A DNA stretch of 64,000 bases from Novosphingobium sp. EMRT-2 (GTDB taxonomy: Bacteria; Pseudomonadota; Alphaproteobacteria; Sphingomonadales; Sphingomonadaceae), in assembly GCF_005145025.1 (NCBI RefSeq), contig NZ_CP039695.1:2351501-2415500 (forward strand). The letters are read 5' to 3'. Position 1 is the stretch's first letter; each line of letters starts with the position of its first letter. A program made the translations under genes and the position numbers. Shown one piece after another: positions 40,180 through 48,574 of the stretch. Below the pieces are notes generated by a model. The model made no database searches, was not told the DNA's origin, and saw only the letters and a program-made list of their open reading frames with translations.

Positions 40180-40548
40180 TCAGGCTTTTTCCAGCGTGCA
40201 TTGCAGCGGGTGCTGGTTCTGCCGGGCGAAATCCATCACCTGGTTCACCTTGGTCTCAGCGATTTCGTAAGGGTAGACGCCGCACACGCCCACGCCCTTC
40301 TGGTGAACGTGCAGCATGACCCGCGTCGCCTGTTCCAGATCCATGTGGAAGAAGCGCTTGAGCACCATCACCACGAATTCCATCGGCGTGTAATCGTCGT
40401 TGAGCATCAGCACCTTGAACATGCTGGGCTTCTTGGGACGCGCGCGGGTTTTGGTGGCGATGCCAACCAGATCATCGCCATCGGTGCCGTGATCGCCGTT
40501 GCCGTCGTCACCGGGGCCGTCACGTACGATCAGATTGTGGTGCGACAT
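40180..40548 (-). CDS. clpS: ATP-dependent Clp protease adaptor ClpS
   Basis: A 122-residue adaptor. The core [39 protein letters not shown] and [15 protein letters not shown] is diagnostic. It hands N-degron substrates to ClpA. A poorly conserved acidic, Gly/Asp-rich N-terminus precedes it. The ATG at 40548 ([12 protein letters not shown]) fits the family. Its partner clpA is at 16175-18550. Confidence 0.95.
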   Translation of the reverse strand: MSHHNLIVRDGPGDDGNGDHGTDGDDLVGIATKTRARPKKPSMFKVLMLNDDYTPMEFVVMVLKRFFHMDLEQATRVMLHVHQKGVGVCGVYPYEIAETKVNQVMDFARQNQHPLQCTLEKA

Positions 40549-40739
40549 GGCAAAGGCGGGCGCGCCGCCGCAAGGGACTGCGGCCGAGCCGGGCCGGCTT
40601 CCGGAAATCGAGACGGGGTCAAAGGCCATTGCAGTCCGAATATCGCATCGCGATGCCCCGGCGACAAGGGGGGCACCCCCGCTCATGCGCGAAAGAGGTT
40701 GCCGGGGGGTAAATGGCGCGACCGGCTGAAAACGCGAAC

Positions 40740-40766
40740 GGACCGGCCGATCGCTCGGTCCGGTCC
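40740..40766 (-). terminator. Candidate terminator of the phasin gene
   Basis: On the minus strand a GGACCGG/CCGGTCC stem with an inner palindrome is followed a few bases later by TTTT, 53 bases after the phasin stop codon. The rest of the 270-base gap to clpS shows nothing. Confidence 0.5.
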
Positions 40767-40818
40767 GTCACGGGAGAATTCGGTGCGGCGCGCGCAAGCA
40801 CACGCCGCGAATCCGAAA

Positions 40819-41793
40819 TCAGGCAGCCTTCTTCACCTTTTCGACCGCGAGCGAAACGCGGGTCGAGATCGGCTGGAACGCTTCGTTGGCGAGCTTGAGG
40901 AACGCTTCGCTGTTCTTCGAGCTGGTGGCGACGACCGCGTCGAACTGCTTGCGCAGCAGCGCGCTCTGCTTTTCGAAGAACTCGGTGGGCGACTTGGCCG
41001 AAGCGAGGTCCTTGATGTCGGCCGACATCGTTTCGAACGAAGCCTTGCCTTCGCTGACGTAGCCCTTGCCGAGTTCCTGCAGGCCCGAAGCGAGAATCTT
41101 GCCCGATTCGACCAGCGCTTCGACGTTGCCCTTGGCGAACTCGCCGGCTTCGCCGAACGCGCCCTGGCTCTTTTCGAAAGCAGCCTTGGCCTTCTCGGCG
41201 GCGTCCTTGAACGTGGTCTGCAGCTTGTCGGTGAATTCGGTGGTGGTAGCCATGATGAAAAGTTCCTTCCTGGGGGCCGGCGCGGCGGCGGCGGCGGGTT
41301 TCACGCTGGTCCGTATCGGCGCGGACTTTGCCGCAACCGGTTTGATGGCGGCGGGCTTGGCGGTGGCGGTCTTGACAGTGACAGGCCTGGTTGCCTTGAC
41401 GACCGGTGCCTTTGCGACGGGCGTCTTGATCGCCGGGGACTTCACCGGCTTGGCTTTTACAGGCTTGGCAGCCGCTACCGGCTTCGGCGAAACCGAAGCC
41501 TCTGGCGCTTTGGTGGTCTTCGGGGCCAGTTTGGCCTTCTGGACCGGTGCCGGGGCTGCCGGGGCGGGCTTTTCCGCCTTCGGCGCCGCGACAGGCGCTG
41601 CCTTTGCCGCATCCTTGCGTGGGCGACCGGCCTTCCTCTTGGCGGGAACGGATTCGGTCACCACGGTCGTCTCTGCCACCGGCGCTTCGGGAACGGCCGT
41701 TGCCTTCCCGTCTTCAACGACGGGCGTTTCCACCGGAACGGAAACCGTTTCGGCAGGGGTGGTAACAGTGCTGTCCTTCACTTCGTCGGTCAT
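40819..41793 (-). CDS. Phasin family protein with a long Ala/Lys/Pro-rich N-terminus
   Basis: A 324-residue protein. The last 145 residues are a phasin domain that coats PHA granules (EKSQGAFGEAGEFAKGNVEA, FFEKQSALLRKQFDAVVAT). The first 180 are low-complexity, rich in Ala, Lys, Pro and Val, resembling histone H1-like tails of PhaF-type phasins. An internal ATG at 41253 with a strong AGGAAGGAA site could yield the plain 144-residue phasin. The full-length start is the ATG at 41793. It lies downstream of phaC with its own promoter. Confidence 0.9.
   Translation of the reverse strand: MTDEVKDSTVTTPAETVSVPVETPVVEDGKATAVPEAPVAETTVVTESVPAKRKAGRPRKDAAKAAPVAAPKAEKPAPAAPAPVQKAKLAPKTTKAPEASVSPKPVAAAKPVKAKPVKSPAIKTPVAKAPVVKATRPVTVKTATAKPAAIKPVAAKSAPIRTSVKPAAAAAPAPRKELFIMATTTEFTDKLQTTFKDAAEKAKAAFEKSQGAFGEAGEFAKGNVEALVESGKILASGLQELGKGYVSEGKASFETMSADIKDLASAKSPTEFFEKQSALLRKQFDAVVATSSKNSEAFLKLANEAFQPISTRVSLAVEKVKKAA
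41251..41268 (-). promoter_or_regulatory. Internal ribosome-binding site and ATG for a short phasin
   Basis: On the minus strand AGGAAGGAA precedes an in-frame ATG at 41253 (MATTTEFTD) with about nine bases between. This is the usual start of stand-alone phasins, so the gene may produce two proteins. Confidence 0.6.
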
Positions 41794-41848
41794 GACCGAG
41801 GCGACTCCTGCTATGCGCAAAAAAGCCGGGGCACGGGGCACCGACTGC

Positions 41849-41862
41849 TTTGCTGCAATGCA
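41849..41862 (-). promoter_or_regulatory. TGC-rich operator-like site near the phasin -10 element
   Basis: The plus-strand string TTTGCTGCAATGCACAAA (41849-41866) carries a TTGTGCATTGCA motif on the coding strand, directly downstream of and overlapping the putative -10. It resembles TGC-rich sites bound by PhaR repressors at phasin promoters. Confidence 0.45.
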
Positions 41863-41890
41863 CAAATAGGCATCGCACGCGCGAAGTCAA
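41863..41890 (-). promoter_or_regulatory. Putative sigma-70 promoter of the phasin gene
   Basis: On the minus strand TTGACT (41890-41885) and TATTTG (41868-41863) are separated by 16 bases. The gene starts about 70 bases downstream. Operator-like sites lie on both sides. Confidence 0.5.
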
Positions 41891-41896
41891 GAATTT

Positions 41897-41911
41897 TTGT
41901 GCAGTGCACAA
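41897..41911. promoter_or_regulatory. Perfect palindrome TTGTGCA-G-TGCACAA upstream of the phasin promoter
   Basis: A 7-bp perfect inverted repeat with a single central base lies just upstream of the putative -35. Its right part is repeated at 18961-18973. It is a likely regulator binding site, PhaR being the natural candidate beside PHA genes. Confidence 0.55.
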
Positions 41912-41951
41912 TATCCGGAATGGAAGCAATGGATGGGGCGCTTCCGCCCGG

Positions 41952-43835
41952 TCAACGGCTCTTCACATAACTGCCGGGCGCGTCGCCAAACACCTTGTCG
42001 CCACGCCCGCCGGGCACCCGCCGGCCCCTGGCGGGAACGCGCGCATCGTCTTGGGCGACGATCCACGAAATCCAGTCGGGCCACCAGCTGCCCTTGGTTT
42101 CGCGCGCTCCGGCGATGAATTCCTCCAGCGTCGCCGGCGTGCCATCGTTGAGCCAGTACTGGTACTTGCCCGAGGACGGTGGATTGACCACGCCGGCGAT
42201 GTGTCCCGATCCGGCCAGCACGAATTTCCACGGACCGGCCACGTGCCGCGTCAGCTTCCATACGCTTTCCGCGGGTGCGATATGATCCTCGCGCCCGGCC
42301 TGGATGTAGAGCGGGGTGGCGATGCGGTGCAGGTCGAGCGGCGTGCCGTCGATGACCAGCGAATCCGGCACGACCAGCCGGTTGTCGCGGTAGAGTTCGG
42401 TCAGGTAGGCCTTCTGCCACTTGAACGGCAGGTTGGTGGTGTCGCCGTTCCAGTGCAGCAGGTCGAACGCCGGGTATTCCTCGCCCAGCAGGTAGTTGTT
42501 GACGACGTAGCTCCAGATCAGGTCCCGCCCACGCAGCATGTTGAACGTCGCGGCCATGTAGCGCCCGTCGAGGAAGCCGTCGGTCGCTAGGCTTTCGAGC
42601 AACTGGAGCTGCTGGTCGTCGATGAAGTTCTTGAGGTCGCCGGCCTTCTCGAAATCGACCTGGGCGGTGAAGAACGTGGCCGACGCCACTTTGTCCGCCT
42701 CGCCGCGCCGGGCCAAGAACGCCAGCGTCGCCGCCAGCGTCGTCCCCGCCACGCAATAGCCGATGGCGTGGACCGCCGGCACCTTCAGCCGCGCGCGCAC
42801 CACGTCGATCGCTTCCACCTGCGCGCGGATATAGTCGCCCCACAGCACCTCGGCCATCGCGGCGTCGGCCGATTTCCACGAGACGATGAACACCGACAGA
42901 CCCTGTTCCACCGCCCAGCGGATAAAGCTTTTCTGCGGGTTGAGATCGAGGATGTAGAACCGGTTGATCCACGGCGGAAAGATCACCAGCGGCACCGCCA
43001 GCACGGTCTCGGTGGTCGGCGTGTACTGGATCAGCTGGAACAGCGGGGTTTCGTGCACGACCTTGCCCGGCGTCGTCGCCAGGTTGCGCCCCAGCTCGAA
43101 CGCGTCAGGGTCGGTATGGGTCAACTGGCCCTTGCGCAGGTCGGTCAGCAGATGCTCCACGCCCTTGACCAGATTCTCGCCACGCGTTTCCAGCGTCCGT
43201 TCGATCACCATCGGGTTGGTCAGCGGGAAATTGGCCGGCGAAAGCGCATCGGTGACCACCTTGGTCAGGAACCGGATCTGTTCGTGGCGTTCGGGGGAAA
43301 CTCCGGACAGATCGTTCGCCATCGCGTTGATCCGTTCGGCCAGCAGCAGATAGGTCTGGTGGATCAGTGCGAAGACCGGCTGCTCGCGCCAGCGCGGATC
43401 GGCAAAACGGCGATCCTTGCGGGGCAGGTCCGGCGCCCCGCTCTTGCGGGGCTGAAGCCCGCTGCCGTACTGCTCAAGGATCGCGCTCCACAGCGTGACG
43501 CTGTCTTCCCACAGCTTCGCCCGGGTATCGGGATTGGCCAACGGCAGGGCGCCGGCGATTTCGGACAGCCACTTGTTCCACTTCGCCTGCAAGCCTTCCG
43601 CGCCGCTGGCGCGGGCCAGAATCGATTCGCTCTGCCCCACCTGTTCCACGCCGAAATCCAGCCACATCTTCTGGAGCTTGGCGGCAGACATCGCCCAGTG
43701 CTGAAGGTCCATCGGATCGGGAACGTGGGCGTCGGCGGTGGGCAGGAACGGCGCGAACAGCGCCTGCATCGCCTCTCCCTGCTGGCGGAACAGGTCCTCG
43801 ATCACGGCGGCGTCGGTGGTTTTGTCCTGCTCCAT
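41952..43835 (-). CDS. phaC: Class I poly(3-hydroxyalkanoate) synthase
   Basis: A 627-residue polymerase. An N-terminal domain (to about 250) is followed by an alpha/beta-hydrolase fold with the lipase-like box GYCVAG, whose cysteine (near 361) is the nucleophile. The catalytic aspartate lies in the WNGDTTNLP region and the histidine in GSGHIAGVVNPP. It polymerises hydroxyacyl-CoA into storage granules. The ATG at 43835 has GGAAGGA seven bases upstream. The phasin gene follows downstream. Confidence 0.96.
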   Translation of the reverse strand: MEQDKTTDAAVIEDLFRQQGEAMQALFAPFLPTADAHVPDPMDLQHWAMSAAKLQKMWLDFGVEQVGQSESILARASGAEGLQAKWNKWLSEIAGALPLANPDTRAKLWEDSVTLWSAILEQYGSGLQPRKSGAPDLPRKDRRFADPRWREQPVFALIHQTYLLLAERINAMANDLSGVSPERHEQIRFLTKVVTDALSPANFPLTNPMVIERTLETRGENLVKGVEHLLTDLRKGQLTHTDPDAFELGRNLATTPGKVVHETPLFQLIQYTPTTETVLAVPLVIFPPWINRFYILDLNPQKSFIRWAVEQGLSVFIVSWKSADAAMAEVLWGDYIRAQVEAIDVVRARLKVPAVHAIGYCVAGTTLAATLAFLARRGEADKVASATFFTAQVDFEKAGDLKNFIDDQQLQLLESLATDGFLDGRYMAATFNMLRGRDLIWSYVVNNYLLGEEYPAFDLLHWNGDTTNLPFKWQKAYLTELYRDNRLVVPDSLVIDGTPLDLHRIATPLYIQAGREDHIAPAESVWKLTRHVAGPWKFVLAGSGHIAGVVNPPSSGKYQYWLNDGTPATLEEFIAGARETKGSWWPDWISWIVAQDDARVPARGRRVPGGRGDKVFGDAPGSYVKSR

Positions 43836-44137
43836 TCGCATTCCTTCCCGCTTTCGCGCCAAGCCGGCCACGCACGCCGGCCGGTTTGCCCCTGCCGCTT
43901 GTACCGATCTATACACCGCCCGCCGCCACCGTGAAGACTGTCGCTCCGCCCGCGCCTTCCGCGATCGTCCACTCCGGATCAATCCGTAGCAGTCTTGCCG
44001 CCTCGGCCCCACCCCCGTCGCGCCCCCTGTGCCGCCATACCCTGCGGCAATGGCGGCACTTGGGTTTCCACCCGCGCCGGATTGGCGTAAGGGCCGGGGA
44101 GCGGCAATCCCGCCGCGCCATCAAGAGTATCCCTGCC
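43836..44137. other. 302-base divergent intergenic region
   Basis: The region lies between phaC and the aminotransferase gene. It is very GC-rich. No RNA gene, clear promoter or palindrome is recognised. Confidence 0.3.
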
Positions 44138-45337
44138 GTGGACGAAGAATTCTACCGCATGAAGCGCCTGCCGCCTTACGTCATTGCCGAAGTCAACGGC
44201 ATGCGGGCCGCAGCACGCGCCGCCGGTAGGGACATCATCGACCTGGGCATGGGCAACCCCGATCTGCCGCCGCCCAGCCACGTGATCGACAAGCTGTGCG
44301 AAGTCGCACAGAAGCCCGATGCGCACGGCTATTCGGCCTCTTCGGGCATTCCCGGGGTGCGCAAGGCGCAGGCTAACTATTACGGCCGCCGCTTCAACGT
44401 CGATCTCGATCCGGAAACGGAAGTGGTCATGACGATGGGGTCCAAGGAAGGGCTCGCCAGCCTCGCCACCGCGATCACCGCGCCGGGCGATGTCGTGCTC
44501 GCGCCCAACCCCAGCTATCCGATCCACACCTTCGGCTTCATCATCGCCGGGGCCACGATCCGTTCGGTCCCGACGACACCCGACGAGCGCTATTGGGATT
44601 CGCTCGACCGGGCGATGAAGTATTCGGTGCCGCGCCCCTCGATCCTGATCGTCAACTACCCGTCGAATCCGACGGCGGAGACGGTCGACCTCGCGTTCTA
44701 CGAACGGCTCGTGGCGTGGGCGAAGGAGAACAAGGTCTGGATCCTGTCCGACCTTGCCTATTCGGAACTCTATTACGACGGCAATCCCACGCGCTCGATC
44801 CTCGAAGTGCCCGGCGCCAAGGACGTGGCGGTGGAATTCACCTCGATGTCGAAGACGTTCTCGATGGCCGGCTGGCGCGTCGGTTTCGCCGTGGGCAACG
44901 CGCGCCTGATCGCCGCGCTGAAGCGGGTGAAGTCCTATCTCGATTACGGCGCGTTCACGCCGATCCAGGCCGCTGCCTGCGCCGCGCTCAACGGGCCGCA
45001 GGATATCGTCGAGAAGAACCGCCAGCTCTACCAGAAGCGGCGCGACGTGATGGTCGAGGCGTTCGGCCGCGCCGGATGGGAAATCCCCAGCCCCCGCGCG
45101 TCGATGTTCGCCTGGGCGCCGCTGCCGCCCGCGCTCAAGCACCTCGGCAGCCTCGAATTCTCGAAGCAGTTGCTGACCCATGCCGAAGTCGCGGTCGCTC
45201 CCGGCGTCGGCTATGGCGAGGATGGTGAAGGCTTCGTGCGCATCGCCATGGTCGAGAACGAACAGCGGCTGCGCCAGGCCGCGCGCAACATCAAGCGCTA
45301 CCTGACCAGCATGGGCGTCAACGTCACCGCTGCCTGA
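44138..45337 (+). CDS. Class I/II pyridoxal-phosphate aminotransferase (AlaC / DAP-aminotransferase-like)
   Basis: A 399-residue fold-type I aminotransferase. It shows DLGMGNPDLPPPSHVIDKL, YSASSGIPGVRKAQANYYG, NYPSNPTAETV, the PLP lysine in SMSKTFSMAGWRVGF near residue 240, and the C-terminal VRIAMVENEQRLRQAARN. The group includes alanine-forming AlaC and LL-diaminopimelate aminotransferase relatives; which reaction it performs is not decided. The start is GTG at 44138, giving the family's DEEFYRMKRLPPYVI N-terminus. Confidence 0.9.
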   Translation: MDEEFYRMKRLPPYVIAEVNGMRAAARAAGRDIIDLGMGNPDLPPPSHVIDKLCEVAQKPDAHGYSASSGIPGVRKAQANYYGRRFNVDLDPETEVVMTMGSKEGLASLATAITAPGDVVLAPNPSYPIHTFGFIIAGATIRSVPTTPDERYWDSLDRAMKYSVPRPSILIVNYPSNPTAETVDLAFYERLVAWAKENKVWILSDLAYSELYYDGNPTRSILEVPGAKDVAVEFTSMSKTFSMAGWRVGFAVGNARLIAALKRVKSYLDYGAFTPIQAAACAALNGPQDIVEKNRQLYQKRRDVMVEAFGRAGWEIPSPRASMFAWAPLPPALKHLGSLEFSKQLLTHAEVAVAPGVGYGEDGEGFVRIAMVENEQRLRQAARNIKRYLTSMGVNVTAA

Positions 45338-45349
45338 TACGCTAGTCTT

Positions 45350-45386
45350 CGATCATCCCGCGTCCCCATGGACGCAGGGATGATCG
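45350..45386. terminator. Long hairpin between convergent aminotransferase and bactofilin genes
   Basis: CGATCATCCCGCGTCC pairs with GGACGCAGGGATGATCG, with one bulged base and a tiny loop, to make a 16-bp stem. It fills the short gap between two convergent genes and probably terminates both, although no T run follows. Confidence 0.6.
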
Positions 45387-45402
45387 GGGATGGAAACCAG
45401 GA

Positions 45403-45771
45403 TCAGCTGACCAGCGTGAGCGTCGATTCGCCGGCCGGCGCGGCGCGCGGCGCGAAGCGGCCATCGACCTGCGCGCCCTGTTCGATCGTCAGCGCGTCAT
45501 AGCTAACGTCGCCGTGGATGCGCGCGGTGCGCAGGATCACCAGTTCGCCAGCCTCGATCGCGCCGTGGACCGTGCCCGAAAGCCGCGCGCTTTGCGCCTT
45601 GACCGCGCCCTCGATCACGCTCGCCTCGCCCTGCACCAGCGCGGCGCAGGCGATGTCGCCCTTGACGCGCCCGTCGATATGCAGGTCCGCCGTGGCGACG
45701 ACGTCACCCGTGACGACGAGGTCCGCGCCCAGGATCGAGAAGGTCGCGCCCGCGCTGTTGCGGCTGGCCAT
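45403..45771 (-). CDS. Bactofilin (polymer-forming cytoskeletal protein)
   Basis: A 122-residue bactofilin. A short disordered start is followed by a right-handed beta-helix of repeated hydrophobic-glycine turns (GADLVVTGDVVATADLHIDG, RVKGDIACAALVQGEASVIE). Bactofilins polymerise without nucleotide and position cell-wall enzymes. The ATG at 45771 has GGAG that sits in the last codons of the upstream M23 peptidase gene, four bases away, so the pair is tightly coupled. Confidence 0.9.
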   Translation of the reverse strand: MASRNSAGATFSILGADLVVTGDVVATADLHIDGRVKGDIACAALVQGEASVIEGAVKAQSARLSGTVHGAIEAGELVILRTARIHGDVSYDALTIEQGAQVDGRFAPRAAPAGESTLTLVS

Positions 45772-45775
45772 GGTG

Positions 45776-46936
45776 CTAGCTCCGGTTGCCGGCCGGCCGG
45801 CCGGCGCGGCCTTCCTGGAAAACATTCTGTCTTGCCTCCAGAAACGGGCGCGGATTGACCGGCTGGTCGTTGATCCGCACTTCGAAATGCAGGTGAGGGC
45901 CGGTGGAACGGCCGGTGCTGCCGATCTGCCCGATGACGGCGCCGGCCGCAACCTTTTCCCCCACGCGCGCGCCGATGCGCGACATGTGGGCGTAGCGGGT
46001 CATCAGCCCGTTGCCGTGGCTGACTTCCACGCAGTTGCCATAACCCTGGCGGATGCCGGCGAAGCTGACGGTGCCGGCGGCGGCGGCATAGATCGGCGCG
46101 CCGACCGGTCCGCGGAAATCCAGACCGGCGTGGAACGCCGCGCCGCCGGTGAAGGGATCGCTGCGATAGCCGAAGCCGCTCGAGATGTATTCGAGGCTGG
46201 CGGGCAGCGTGTTGGGAATGCGGGCCAGGCCGTCTTCCAGGCCGCTCATCCGCTCAAGGCTGGCGCCCAGCCGCGCGAAGCGCGGATCGACATCGTTGCC
46301 GGGGCCGGTGACCAGCCGGATCAGCGGGCCGCCCTGCGCGCCGCGGTTCGACGCCATGATCATCGAGGGGTTGAGCCCGACGCGGCGGATCGCGGTTTCG
46401 GCGCGCGCGGCGCGGGCATCGGCAAAACGGGTGAGCTTTTCGATGAAGGCCAGCTGGCGCGCCTCGATCCGCGCGAGCCCTGCGGCCTCGGGCAGTTCCA
46501 TCGAAATCTTCTTCACGGTCTTGCCGGCTTCGGCGCTGCTGTCGCTGACCGTGCCCTTGGGCAGATCGTTGGGCAGTGCGCCGACGTGGCTTTCGACCAT
46601 CTTCTCGATGAAATCCTGCCGCTTCTGCAGGTCGTCGGCCACTTCGCCCAGGCCGTTGCGGTACTTGGAAACGCGCGTTTCGGCCGAAGCGACGGCGGCC
46701 TCGCGCTGGAGCAGCCGTTCACGGTCGCGCGCGTCGAGATAGCGCGAGACCAGCATCGTCACCATCATCGCCAGCCACAGGCCCAGCGCGGCGGCGATGG
46801 CGGCGGCCACGATCATCTGGAGCCGGCTGGTTATCCGGATGAAGCGGACCTGGCCCTGCGAACGCATGAAAAACTCGCGTTCGGGAAACCAGCGCTTCAG
46901 CCGGGCGACTAGCCCGTCTCTGGCTGTTGCTGACAC
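45776..46936 (-). CDS. M23 family peptidoglycan metallopeptidase
   Basis: A 386-residue inner-membrane protein: cytoplasmic start, one helix (IVAAAIAAALGLWLAMMVTM), a periplasmic coiled coil (about 75-230), then a LytM domain with zinc ligands in FHAGLDFRGPVGAPIYA and HLHFEV near the C-terminus. Both motifs are intact, so it is probably an active endopeptidase. Adjacent bactofilin/M23 pairs are a known cell-shape module. GTG at 46936 is the likeliest start, as the conserved FPEREFF stretch precedes the first internal ATG. Confidence 0.88.
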   Translation of the reverse strand: MSATARDGLVARLKRWFPEREFFMRSQGQVRFIRITSRLQMIVAAAIAAALGLWLAMMVTMLVSRYLDARDRERLLQREAAVASAETRVSKYRNGLGEVADDLQKRQDFIEKMVESHVGALPNDLPKGTVSDSSAEAGKTVKKISMELPEAAGLARIEARQLAFIEKLTRFADARAARAETAIRRVGLNPSMIMASNRGAQGGPLIRLVTGPGNDVDPRFARLGASLERMSGLEDGLARIPNTLPASLEYISSGFGYRSDPFTGGAAFHAGLDFRGPVGAPIYAAAAGTVSFAGIRQGYGNCVEVSHGNGLMTRYAHMSRIGARVGEKVAAGAVIGQIGSTGRSTGPHLHFEVRINDQPVNPRPFLEARQNVFQEGRAGRPAGNRS

Positions 46937-47221
46937 GTGTGACGACCCCCGGTGCGGCATCTCTGGCTTTATCTTTGCTGTCCCTGCGGATGCGCCGGAA
47001 GGACGCGGCCGATTACCGGCGCGCAGGGCGCAGGTCGAATCCGATCCCCCTTTGCCGGGTTGAATCGTGCGAGTCCTTCGATGAAGCGTTGGCACTGTGT
47101 GATTCCGGCAACGAATCGTTTCGATTCGCCGTGCTGGCGGCCGCGACTCGCCAAGACATCCGGCACGCGCAGGACTTCGATGCGGGCTGACAGGGGGCCG
47201 GGCGCGTGGTAGGGCGCGCCC

Positions 47222-48499
47222 ATGTCCAGCCAGCCCCAGATTTCCGCCGATTCCGTGATCGATCTCGTCGAAGGGCTCGCCCGTGCCGGCCGCGTGGCGC
47301 AGCGCGTTCTGGCGCGGATGCCGGCACCGGCGAAGGAACAGGCGCTGCGGCTGGCGGCGGCGGCGCTGCGCCGCGCCGAACCGGAGATCCTCGCCGCCAA
47401 CGCGCGCGATGTCGCCAGTGCCGAAACCAATGGCCTGTCCGGCGCGCTGCTCGACCGGCTGCGGCTCGATTCCGGCCGGCTGGCCGCGATGGTCGAGGCG
47501 GTGGAGCAGGTCGCCGGCCTGCCCGATCCGGTGGGCGAGGTGATCGACAGCGCCACGCGGCCCAACGGCATGGTGCTGCAGCGCGTGCGCGTGCCGATCG
47601 GTCTGATCGGCATCATCTACGAAAGCCGCCCCAACGTGACGGCGGACGCCGCCGCGCTCTGCGTGCGCTCGGGCAACGCCGTGCTGCTGCGCGGCGGCAG
47701 CGAGGCGGTGCATTCCAACCGCGCGATTCACCAGGCGCTGGTCGCCGGGCTGACCGAAGCCGGCGTGCCCGCCGATGCGGTGCAACTCCTGCCCACGCAG
47801 GACCGCGCCGCCGTGGGCGCGATGCTGACGGCGGCCGGCCTGATCGACATGATCGTGCCGCGCGGGGGCAAGAGCCTGGTCGCGCGCGTCCAGGCCGATG
47901 CGCGCGTGCCGGTGCTGGCGCATCTCGACGGGATCAACCACACTTACGTCGACCACGCCGCCGATCCGGCCCGCGCGGCGGCGATCGTGTTCAACGCCAA
48001 GCTGCGCCGCACCGGCGTGTGCGGGTCGATGGAAACGCTGCTGATCGACGCGACCTATCCCGATCCGCACGGGCTGATCGCGCCCCTGCTCGACGCCGGG
48101 TGCGAATTGCGCGGCGATGCCCGCGCCCGCGCCATCGATCCGCGCATCGGCCCCGCCGGGGCGAACGACTGGGACACCGAATACCTCGACGCGATCCTGG
48201 CGGTCGCGGTGGTCGATGGGCTGGAGGAGGCGCTGGGCCATATCGCGCGCCATTCCTCGGGCCATACCGACGCGATCGTGACCGAGGACCAGGCCGCCGC
48301 CGACCGCTTCCTGTCCGAAGTGGACAGCGCGATCGTGATGCACAACGCTTCCAGCCAGTTCGCCGACGGCGGCGAATTCGGGCTGGGCGCGGAGATCGGC
48401 ATCGCCACCGGGCGGCTGCACGCGCGCGGGCCGGTGGCGCTCGAGGGGTTGACCACCTACAAGTGGCTGGTGCGCGGTTCGGGCCAAATCCGGCCCTGA
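47222..48499 (+). CDS. proA: Gamma-glutamyl phosphate reductase
   Basis: A 425-residue enzyme of proline biosynthesis that reduces gamma-glutamyl phosphate with NADPH. It has [35 protein letters not shown], the catalytic cysteine in [14 protein letters not shown] near residue 268, and [19 protein letters not shown]. The length is standard. proB is not adjacent. Confidence 0.96.
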   Translation: MSSQPQISADSVIDLVEGLARAGRVAQRVLARMPAPAKEQALRLAAAALRRAEPEILAANARDVASAETNGLSGALLDRLRLDSGRLAAMVEAVEQVAGLPDPVGEVIDSATRPNGMVLQRVRVPIGLIGIIYESRPNVTADAAALCVRSGNAVLLRGGSEAVHSNRAIHQALVAGLTEAGVPADAVQLLPTQDRAAVGAMLTAAGLIDMIVPRGGKSLVARVQADARVPVLAHLDGINHTYVDHAADPARAAAIVFNAKLRRTGVCGSMETLLIDATYPDPHGLIAPLLDAGCELRGDARARAIDPRIGPAGANDWDTEYLDAILAVAVVDGLEEALGHIARHSSGHTDAIVTEDQAAADRFLSEVDSAIVMHNASSQFADGGEFGLGAEIGIATGRLHARGPVALEGLTTYKWLVRGSGQIRP

Positions 48500-48574
48500 T
48501 CGCCCTATCCCCCTTCGACAAGCGCGAGGCCGACCGCTAGGTTGGCCGCAAACCCGAAGGCAGAGGATTCTTCC

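Noticed and set aside
45350..45386. Long perfect hairpin considered as a small RNA
   Set aside because: It lies in a 65-base gap between convergent genes with no promoter, so a shared terminator is simpler.
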